From Richelia sp. CSU_2_1 (GTDB lineage Bacteria; Cyanobacteriota; Cyanobacteriia; Cyanobacteriales; Microcoleaceae), in the NCBI GenBank assembly GCA_012034575.1, contig JAAUPF010000015.1, forward strand, positions 1 through 62,129: DNA of 62,129 nucleotides. Reading direction: 5' to 3'. Shown piece by piece: positions 55,906-62,129 of the stretch. The position numbers and the translations under genes are program-made. Each line of letters begins with the position of its first letter. The first letter of the stretch is position 1. The notes under the pieces are model-generated. The model ran no database searches, had not been told where the DNA came from, and saw only the letters and a program-made list of their open reading frames with translations.

Positions 55906-56085
55906 TTACTCGTTTTACTCGTTACCAGGCTCTGCCTGGTAACGCAGATCCAGAGGCTCTGCCTCGAATCTCATTTCCCATGCGAGGCAGAGCCTCGCTG
56001 GCATGGGTTTCCAGGCACAGCCTGGGAACCAGCAATACCCACCAGCAACACCAGCAACCAACCAAGGACTTTAGTCCTTACTGCG
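55905..56085. repeat. cluster of AGGCTCTGCCT palindromes and a GGACTTTAGTCC unit
   Basis: TTACCAGGCTCTGCCTGGTAA (20 of its bases are palindromic), GAGGCTCTGCCTC, GAGGCAGAGCCTC and CCAGGCACAGCCTGG occur in tandem between ndhD and cup, followed by AAGGACTTTAGTCCTTAC. REP-like. It may reduce read-through or stabilise the ndhD 3' end. Confidence 0.65.
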
Positions 56086-56153
56086 AACCTAATTACGAAA
56101 TAATCGCGCAATTGTTTGTAAAAAAATAGTTATTCAATTAAGGATGAACGCCA

Positions 56154-57320
56154 ATGACAAGTATTGCATTAAAACCGTCTGCACATCCGTTAGCTTACTA
56201 TATTGACCTTTTGGAATCCGGCAAAGCTTTACTGCCTGACTCTGCGGAAAATGTCACCGAAGTTGTCGGTGTTCTGAAAAGTTACGGTGTAGTTCTCGAT
56301 GCCTATTCCCGCAATCTCAACTACATTGCTGAAGAACAGTTTTTAGTGCTGTTTCCGTTTTTTAAATATTTCAACGGGGAAGTCACGCTGCCGAAGTTAA
56401 TGCGCTATTTGTGGCACGATCGCATTAATTTTGAGTATGCAGAGTATTGCATGAGAACGATGATGTGGCACGGCGGCGGCGGTTTGGATAGTTATTTGGA
56501 TTCGCCGCAATTTAGCGAGTTGGTAAAAAGGGCGATCGATGCTAAATTGAAGGGCAATTTCTTTATGCAGGGACTCAATAAAGCATTTCCCAATTTTTTA
56601 CCGGAACAAGTGCGGATGCTGGCTTATTACACGGGTCTCGGTCAGTTTTGGCGGGTGATGAGCGATTTGTTTATCGATTTGTCCGACAGTTACGATCGCG
56701 GGGAAATTAAGTCGATCGCGGATGTAGTTGATTTTATTTTGGCAGGTTTGGTGGCGGCGGCAAATTTACCGATTACCTACAGCGTCAAGATTGGCGGTCA
56801 AGTTTACGATATCATTCCGGCGGAGGCTAAATTGACATTTTTAGCAGATACAGCCGTGCCTTATGTAGAGGCAGTTTTCTTTCGGGGAACTGCTTTTTTT
56901 GGCGTAGTTTCTTACAACGCACAAGCCCATCAAATCCCGACAGAACAAAGAGAATTCGGCTACGGTGCTTTATTTGCAGACCCTTTGCCGATCGGGGGTG
57001 CGGGGATTCCGCCAACTCAATTGATGCAGGATATGCGCCATTATTTGCCGGAGTATTTGCATGAAATTTACCGTACTAGCTGTCGGGGTGAAGACGATTT
57101 GCGGGTGCAAATTTGTCAGAGTTTTCAAAAGTCGATGTTTTGCGTGACGACAGCAACTATTTTCGGTCTGGCACCTTATCCGATGAATACATCCGATCCG
57201 GAGCAAAAACAAGCCAATCGGGTTTATCTGGAAGGTTGGATGGATCGGTTTGGCAATTCTCGTTTGGAGTGGGCAAATCAGCCAACAGACAGGTCTTGTC
57301 AGTTGTTCCCGGAAAGGTAA
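56154..57320 (+). CDS. cupB: CO2 hydration protein CupB/ChpX-type
   Basis: 388 residues. It opens with HPLAYYIDLLESGKALLPD and carries WHDRINFEYAEYCMRTMMWH, GKALLPDSAENV, YFNGEVTLPKLMRYL and HQIPTEQREFGYGALFADPL. This is the ChpX/ChpY (CupB/CupA) family, which binds NdhF/NdhD and hydrates CO2 to bicarbonate, coupled to proton pumping at the thylakoid. The length fits CupB better than the longer CupA, and the ccm-ndhF-ndhD neighbourhood supports this (from memory). The frame is intact, unlike its two partners. Confidence 0.88.
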   Translation: MTSIALKPSAHPLAYYIDLLESGKALLPDSAENVTEVVGVLKSYGVVLDAYSRNLNYIAEEQFLVLFPFFKYFNGEVTLPKLMRYLWHDRINFEYAEYCMRTMMWHGGGGLDSYLDSPQFSELVKRAIDAKLKGNFFMQGLNKAFPNFLPEQVRMLAYYTGLGQFWRVMSDLFIDLSDSYDRGEIKSIADVVDFILAGLVAAANLPITYSVKIGGQVYDIIPAEAKLTFLADTAVPYVEAVFFRGTAFFGVVSYNAQAHQIPTEQREFGYGALFADPLPIGGAGIPPTQLMQDMRHYLPEYLHEIYRTSCRGEDDLRVQICQSFQKSMFCVTTATIFGLAPYPMNTSDPEQKQANRVYLEGWMDRFGNSRLEWANQPTDRSCQLFPER

Positions 57321-57631
57321 TTGTATGGTGCCAGAGAGCGAAAAATCTTCGATGTAATGTCATACAAAATCCGGGTTTCTTGCCCCCTCTATCTCTTAGT
57401 CAGCCAACTAAACGAACAAAATCTTTTTTGTGCGGACTTAAAACATAATGGGGTTGGTAAACTCGGATTTGCGATCGAGTCACTCTTTTCAGTGCGATGT
57501 GTCACATAAAACCACCTCACAAATCACCTGTTATTAATCTAAAAATTACGCGGATTTACAAAAAATCTTCCGATTATTAAATATATGAAGTTGTAGATTT
57601 TATTCAGAACAAGTGATTGGGAGTGTTGAAA
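57321..57631. other. gap after cupB
   Basis: 311 bases with no convincing gene. Short frames at 57113-57509 overlap cupB in other frames. No clear terminator. Confidence 0.35.
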
Positions 57632-57772
57632 ATGACGATCGAACCTGGCAATAAAACTTTAAAATCGAATCCGTTTGTTACTTACCGCGACCCGCTGACG
57701 GGCAAATGGATTGTCGTCCTGCATCAGAATTTGCAGAAATCTCAGGCAGGCGTTCAGCCGATCGCCGCTTGA
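57632..57772 (+). CDS. 46-residue small protein
   Basis: ATG 57632 to TGA 57772: MTIEPGNKTLKSNPFVTYRD, PLTGKWIVVLHQN, with GGGAG 9-13 bases upstream. The NPFVTYRDPLTGKWIVV pattern looks like a folded, conserved short protein. Function unknown. It is the only gene-like object in the 600-base gap between cupB and ureE. Confidence 0.5.
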   Translation: MTIEPGNKTLKSNPFVTYRDPLTGKWIVVLHQNLQKSQAGVQPIAA

Positions 57773-57927
57773 GTAATACTATAAGGAAGAGTTGATAGTT
57801 GATAGTTGATAGTTGACTGCGACAGCAGTGATAATTATCGATCGCTCATTAGTCGTAAATCCACGTTGACCGATAATTAATTACCAATTACCAATTACCA
57901 AATCTAAAATCTAAAATCTAAAATCTC

Positions 57928-58364
57928 TTAATGGCTGTGTCCGTAGGCACCCATTTCAGGAGAAAACGGTACTGTTTCTTCTGTTACTGCTAAACCCATT
58001 TTTTCGAGCATCGCTTGCAAAACAGAGTCGGGAGAAAGCCTTAAATAACTATCGCTAACTTCTAAATATACGTGGCGGTTTCCTAATGGTAAGCCGCCCG
58101 CATCAGCAACAGGGGAGTTGCAGCCCGCACCGTCATCACCGGTTCGGGTTTTGCAGTTACCCGCACCAAACAGCTACCGTCTTCTGACTGCAATAAATCC
58201 CGATCGCGCAGTACCGTACCTCTGGGCAAAAGCAACTGTAACGCTTTCCCAGAATCCGTCTCAAATCGATGGCGGCTGCGAGTGCGATCGCCCGCTGTCA
58301 AGGGCAAAGTAAAGCTCACAACTGCGTCGGGATTTGCAGGCAACAGTTTGGTAAAAGTTAGCAT
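57928..58364 (-). pseudogene. ureE: urease accessory protein UreE, interrupted by a one-base deletion
   Basis: UreE is the nickel chaperone of urease. From ATG 58364: [66 protein letters not shown], then TAG. Resuming one base later gives [20 protein letters not shown] through MGAYGHSH and TAA (57928-57930). The lost base is in the CATTAGG stretch (58084-58087), where CATTTAGG is expected. Repaired length of about 145 is normal, and the His-rich end (HSH) is present. No other urease gene is in the window. Confidence 0.85.
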
Positions 58365-58526
58365 CTCGATCTAGAATTCCTCATCGGCTGGTCGAAAGAA
58401 ACAGGCGTTCCGCAGAATTAAATAAAAATTCAAAATTCCACATCTCATTTAATCCTCAAAAAACTTTCCGTTTCCTTCTTCTCTCGAACCGCTTCCTTCG
58501 CTGGGAACATCATTTTTGTTTGACTG

Positions 58527-59015
58527 TTAATTGCCTGCTTGTTGCTGGCGCAGCAACTCGGCTTGAATGCGCTGTTTTACAGCCGGATTGGCTTGTTGCA
58601 GCAAAGTAAGCTGGTTGAAGCGAGCAACTGTCAAGCCATTGCTTTCGATAATTTTTTTAGCTTGCTGACAATAATTTACTGCGATGCCGCGGACATTTCC
58701 CGAAAGCCTGTTAATTTCTCTAGTTTCGTTGCACACTACCCTCGGCACCGAGCCGCCAACTATGCCTTTAATTTCGTTATAAACCTCTATCCGTCTTGGT
58801 TCTATGGCTAAGACAGAGCGAGCGTAGCTGGTAATTTCCTCGTTGCTAATCTCTTGTGCTTGGGCGGCTGCGCCGAATACGGGGGCTGCGGAGTGTGCGT
58901 ACCAACCGGGGGCCAATCCGCTAGCTAAAGCTGCTGTCGAAAGGATGCCGGCGAGCAAGGATTGCCGCAAGATTCGGTTGAAGCGAGATTGAGAGGTGTT
59001 GAGTACAGTGTTCAT
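58527..59015 (-). CDS. DUF4168 secreted protein
   Basis: 162 residues from ATG 59015. N-terminal signal peptide (LLAGILSTAALASGLAP, AQAQE cleavage region), then the DUF4168 body: ISNEEITSYARSVLAIEP, KIIESNGLTVARFNQLT, VKQRIQAELLR. Typical length for the family. Function unknown. The upstream in-frame GTG/ATG at 59084 adds residues without features. Confidence 0.78.
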   Translation of the reverse strand: MNTVLNTSQSRFNRILRQSLLAGILSTAALASGLAPGWYAHSAAPVFGAAAQAQEISNEEITSYARSVLAIEPRRIEVYNEIKGIVGGSVPRVVCNETREINRLSGNVRGIAVNYCQQAKKIIESNGLTVARFNQLTLLQQANPAVKQRIQAELLRQQQAGN

Positions 59016-59677
59016 GGTCGTCGGTGGTTGTTTGCGTGTAAATAAAAATGGCACGGTGTGCGAAGGCTCAATCTTTGAGAACAATTAAGCGGCAAGAAAG
59101 TTCCTGCCGGGGAGAAAAGATTTGATTCAAGCAGGAAGATTTGCGAGTGGCGATCGAACTTAAATTGTCACAAAATGCGCAATTTTAGCAGGTGATGAAT
59201 CTACTTAAGTAACGCGCGTTTTGCCAAGGGCGATCGACCCGCAGCAGCACAATTTTTTTCCTCTACGGGTTGGTTGGCAGCCGGCTGCATCTGGCTTCCC
59301 ACAATTCCCGCAGGTGCTTTGACAGTAAGGTCTTACAGTCAGGTACGAGAGTCTTGACGCTTCGCTCCTGTGACAAGTTATGGCTGACCGTGCAGTTAAT
59401 AATTTTAATTTGAGTCTTTTGTCAATCTTAACATATTTTGAAAGTAAAGAAAACCCAAAATTTAAGCGTTGGTTTTCATTAGCGCCAATTCCCGAATTAC
59501 CCGCACAAACAAATTGTTCAGGTCAAATATTAAATAAATCTAAATCCCCTTGACAGCAAGTCCGATCGTCCTTCCGCTTTCTCGGGACTTGCGCCAGAAC
59601 AATACAATCTATGGTCTTTATTAGGTGCGAGAAATAATCGCAGCCTTTGATATTTAGGCAATTTTGCGTAAGTCTTG
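59016..59677. other. intergenic region, about 660 bases
   Basis: No convincing gene. It contains a perfect 8-bp inverted repeat GCAAGTCC (59556-59563) and GGACTTGC (59585-59592) with a 21-base loop. Otherwise AT-rich DNA with HIP1 sites; it may hold the promoter of the DUF4168 gene (minus) and the end of the EcsC-like gene. Confidence 0.35.
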
Positions 59678-60502
59678 TTACTGTTGGCTTGCTTTCCCCA
59701 TTGTCTCAGTAGCAGGGTCGGAAGTTGCAGAATTTACCTTCGCTTCGTAAAACTGGCAAGCAGCATAACCGACAGCATAAAACATCGCAGCATTCGTACT
59801 CGCACCGATCGCCATTCCCGCCAGAGGCACATTTCGCAGCAAGCCAAAGCCGAGTTTCAACACTTCCAAACTTCCTGCAGACAAGCCAAAAACCGCCAAA
59901 ACTTCCGATCGGCGGGCGGGGGCGCGCAAATCCATACCGTAGGCAGCCGCCACCTGATACACCATTTGAGCCTGCAACTGAGTCGTGGCCACCAAATCCA
60001 CTGCCAGCAGGGCCAAAGCCACTCCCGGCACCACGCTGGTTGCCAAACCGATCGTACCGGCGTAAATGGCTTTATCTGCGACAATCCGGCGAGCGATTTC
60101 GGCCTTTGTTTCAGTTGGGTACTCCTGTTGCAACTTTTGTACGGCAGCTTCGACGCTGGCGAGATCCACCTCACCAATTAACGTCAGCAACCCTTCGGCG
60201 CGAAAAAACTTCAAAAATTGTCGCAAAACAGGATTTTGCGCCACTGCTTCGAGAACTTTTCCCGTTTCGCCAGTGGCATTGTCGAAAGAATCCTGAGCTT
60301 GTTTGGCGGCTGCCCCGGCTGCTTCCCCCGCACTCGCGGCGGCGGCTGCGCCAATTTGCGCCCCTGCACTACCGATCGCCCCAAGGGCGATCGCAGCCGT
60401 TTCTGCAGCAGCTTGACCGGTTTTCACCGCAGTCTCAACAGCCTCGCAAAACGAATTCGCCGATTTAATTTCCTCTGGCGGTTGCTGCTGTTTGTCGGTC
60501 AT
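59678..60502 (-). CDS. EcsC-like protein, alanine/glycine-rich
   Basis: 274 residues. The first 90 are Ala/Gly-rich and helical (AAETAAIALGAIGSAGAQIG). The body (KAEIARRIVADKAIYAGTIG, VPGVALALLAVDLVATTQLQ, YQVAAAYGMDLRAPARRSEV) resembles the EcsC family, with hydrophobic segments that may insert in or press on a membrane. Function unknown. A 247-codon frame on the other strand is a shadow of this Ala-rich gene. Confidence 0.65.
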   Translation of the reverse strand: MTDKQQQPPEEIKSANSFCEAVETAVKTGQAAAETAAIALGAIGSAGAQIGAAAAASAGEAAGAAAKQAQDSFDNATGETGKVLEAVAQNPVLRQFLKFFRAEGLLTLIGEVDLASVEAAVQKLQQEYPTETKAEIARRIVADKAIYAGTIGLATSVVPGVALALLAVDLVATTQLQAQMVYQVAAAYGMDLRAPARRSEVLAVFGLSAGSLEVLKLGFGLLRNVPLAGMAIGASTNAAMFYAVGYAACQFYEAKVNSATSDPATETMGKASQQ

Positions 60503-60679
60503 TTTCCTAACTTACCTGTATTACTTAATATTTTTAATTTAGCAATTTTGGCGAAAAAGGACATAAAGCATCGGGCATAGGGCATAAGGCATATATATTG
60601 CGAGATATTACCGAAACTGTCCGAGGACAGAGGCAGCTTTGGGGAACTAAAGATTAAAATTTTTTTAGCAAAACGAGCC

Positions 60680-60907
60680 GTGTATTTTGGAGGAAAAAAA
60701 ATTAATTATCAGCCCGATCGACCTGTTGATTTTTCTGGTGCCAAAGAACCTCCTAAGTCTCTCGATCTCGATGCTGCTTCCGAATCAGCTAGTTCCGAGG
60801 AATCGAAATCGATCGAGCAACCAGAACGAGAACAGGCAATTGACCGTCAAGTAGCCAGCGCTTTTATTCCTGGCGGTGCTGTCACCTCTGAAAGTTCGAT
60901 CGATTGA
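60680..60907 (+). CDS. small acidic hypothetical protein
   Basis: 75 residues from a GTG start: MYFGGKKINYQPDRPVDFSG, then a Ser/Glu/Asp-rich stretch (SESASSEESKSIEQPERE) and VASAFIPGGAVTSESS. Low-complexity and probably disordered. Possibly real: GGAGG lies only inside the frame, so the start is uncertain. Confidence 0.35.
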   Translation: MYFGGKKINYQPDRPVDFSGAKEPPKSLDLDAASESASSEESKSIEQPEREQAIDRQVASAFIPGGAVTSESSID

Positions 60908-61020
60908 CATCTTGCACCAATCTCAAATATCAATAACCGATCGCGATCGGTGACGATCGCACTATTAACCATCAACTATTAACCATCAACTGTCAACTGT
61001 CAACTAATTTCTTATTTACG

Positions 61021-61446
61021 ATGAAAGCTCAAAAAGAAATTTGGCGAGTTATTTTAGCAGTAGCTTTGTGCATTGTAGGAATCACGCACTTTACCACACC
61101 GACACCTTATATCAGAATTGTCCCGCCGCAGCTTCCCAACCCGGAAGCATTAGTTTACATTAGCGGTTTTTTCGAGATTTTGGGCGGAATCGGGCTGTTA
61201 GTTCCCCCGGTAAGTCGCGCGGCAGCTTGGGGAATAATAGCTTTATTTATTGCCGTATTTCCAGCTAATATCAATCAGGCTGTCAACAGCATTCCGATCG
61301 AAGGAATTCCGCACCACCCGAGCCTGTATTGGTTCCGGCTGCCTTTTCAAGCCGTGTTAATTGCTTGGGCCTGGATTTATACGCAACCTGATGAAGGAAA
61401 GCCTCGGGCTTCGATCGTACCAGATCGAGTGGAGAACCCGCAATGA
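61021..61446 (+). CDS. DoxX-family membrane protein
   Basis: 141 residues with four hydrophobic helices: VILAVALCIVGITHF, ISGFFEILGGIGLLVPPVS, AWGIIALFIAVFPANI, FQAVLIAWAWIY. The pattern of GITHFxxP and EILGG is the DoxX/DoxD-like group of small quinone-related or thiosulfate-linked membrane proteins. Exact activity unknown. Its TGA overlaps the start of the DUF4385 gene (ATGA), so the two are translationally coupled. Confidence 0.8.
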   Translation: MKAQKEIWRVILAVALCIVGITHFTTPTPYIRIVPPQLPNPEALVYISGFFEILGGIGLLVPPVSRAAAWGIIALFIAVFPANINQAVNSIPIEGIPHHPSLYWFRLPFQAVLIAWAWIYTQPDEGKPRASIVPDRVENPQ

Positions 61447-61937
61447 AGCAGTTTGACTATACTTTAGATTTTCGGGCGATCGACTTTCGAGAGCACCCGG
61501 AACTTTATCGGGTGGGAAAAGGAGAACAGGGAGTGCTGCTGGTGGAACCTTATAAAGGAGAAATCCTGCCTTTTTGGAGGTTTAAAACTCCTGAAATTGC
61601 CAGGGAATCCAGCAGCAAAATTTACTCAATGTTTCTGGAATATGTCGATCGAGAAGATTTTGTCGGGGCGGATATGGCTCGAAAGTTCTTGCAAATGGGC
61701 TACACTCGATCGCGCCGCTACGCCAACCACAAAAGCGGTAGAAAATACCGACAAAATCCTCAGAAATTGGAATCTGTTGCAGAGCAAACAGCGGCTCGCC
61801 AAGATATTTTACCGCTAGCAGTAGATCCGGTGAAAGCAGAATCGGCTGCTATTTTTAAAGAAAAATGGATGCTGGCAAAAGTCAATCAGAAGTATCTCGA
61901 ACTTTTAACCAGACACCGACAAATGTACGAAATATAA
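61443..61937 (+). CDS. DUF4385 protein
   Basis: 164 residues. FDYTLDFRAIDFREHPELYR, GEQGVLLVEPYKGEILPFWR, MARKFLQMGYTRSRRYANHK, and EKWMLAKVNQKYLELLTRH match the DUF4385 family, whose function is unknown. Soluble, basic in the middle. Start overlaps the DoxX stop by four bases. Confidence 0.85.
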   Translation: MKQFDYTLDFRAIDFREHPELYRVGKGEQGVLLVEPYKGEILPFWRFKTPEIARESSSKIYSMFLEYVDREDFVGADMARKFLQMGYTRSRRYANHKSGRKYRQNPQKLESVAEQTAARQDILPLAVDPVKAESAAIFKEKWMLAKVNQKYLELLTRHRQMYEI

Positions 61938-61969
61938 TTTTTAGTACGTCTCGTATCTGCTGCGCGTGT

Positions 61970-62018
61970 TTGGTAATTGGTAATTGGTAATTGGTAATTG
62001 GTAATTGGTAATTGGTAA
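61970..62018. repeat. GGTAATT tandem heptamers and GTTTTGA repeats
   Basis: About seven copies of GGTAATT, then four of GTTTTGA (62021-62056). The longest heptamer run in the window; it lies after the DUF4385 gene. Confidence 0.7.
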
Positions 62019-62129
62019 GGAGTTTTGAGTTTTGAGTTTTGAGTTTTGAGTTTTGACCGGGAACGCATTCACAAATGGTAACTTAAAACTCCCCCTCTTC
62101 CTTCTTCCTTCTCTCTCTCTCTTCTTGAC

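Noticed and set aside
59725..60468. 247-codon plus-strand ORF
   Set aside because: It is antisense to the Ala-rich EcsC-like gene; its composition (Arg/Pro/Gln) is what the opposite frame would give.

Overview
The window looks like chromosomal DNA of a filamentous, non-heterocystous-type cyanobacterium, probably of the Oscillatoriales/Microcoleaceae. This is an inference. It rests on the dense GCGATCGC (HIP1-type) octamers, many short tandem heptamers such as AATTACC, and strictly cyanobacterial genes: psb27, cruP, the beta-carboxysome cluster ccmK2-K1-L-M-N-O, NDH-1 CO2-uptake genes ndhF/ndhD/cup, and DUF1830. No tRNA, rRNA or CRISPR array was recognised.

Layout. 0-7.2 kb: end of a P2-type Ca2+ ATPase, recF, psb27 and a secreted GHL10-like protein. 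7.2-13 kb: an accessory patch with a Uma2-family fragment, a tight three-gene cassette (DUF262 protein, AAA/DUF3696 ATPase, unknown third protein), a polysaccharide deacetylase and a PD-(D/E)XK protein with a decayed tandem copy. 13-26.8 kb: hydroxylase/SDR fusion, polyferredoxin-cNMP fusion, CapA-like protein, NERD-helicase-pentapeptide fusion, HEAT protein, glycosyltransferase and methionine aminopeptidase. 26.8-36.2 kb: higBA toxin-antitoxin pair with a palindromic operator candidate, a duplicated-repeat secreted protein, BolA and monothiol glutaredoxin, a response regulator, an orphan ABC ATPase, a sigma-like protein behind a good promoter, CruP and a peptidoglycan-binding protein. 36.3-45.6 kb: DUF1830, hemW with an internally deleted TnpB element upstream, PIN/TRAM protein, Uma2, LCP protein, a histidine-kinase remnant and a TPR protein. 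45.6-57.3 kb: the CO2-concentrating region, with the ccm genes on the minus strand and ndhF-ndhD-cup running away from them on the plus strand. 57.3-62 kb: ureE, a DUF4168 protein, an EcsC-like protein and a DoxX/DUF4385 operon.

How genes work together. The ccm genes encode shell (CcmK1, K2, L, O) and core (CcmM, N) of the beta-carboxysome. The divergent ndhF/ndhD/cup genes encode the NDH-1 form that hydrates CO2 to bicarbonate, so this 12 kb is one carbon-supply module.

Most notable: ccmK2, ndhF, ndhD and ureE are each broken by one apparent single-base deletion within about 7 kb, two or three of them in homopolymers. This may be sequence error, decay, or slippage. The best candidate for a little-described system is the DUF262-ATPase-unknown cassette at 7.6-10.9 kb, which has the architecture of a defence module. 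That function is inferred from architecture only.
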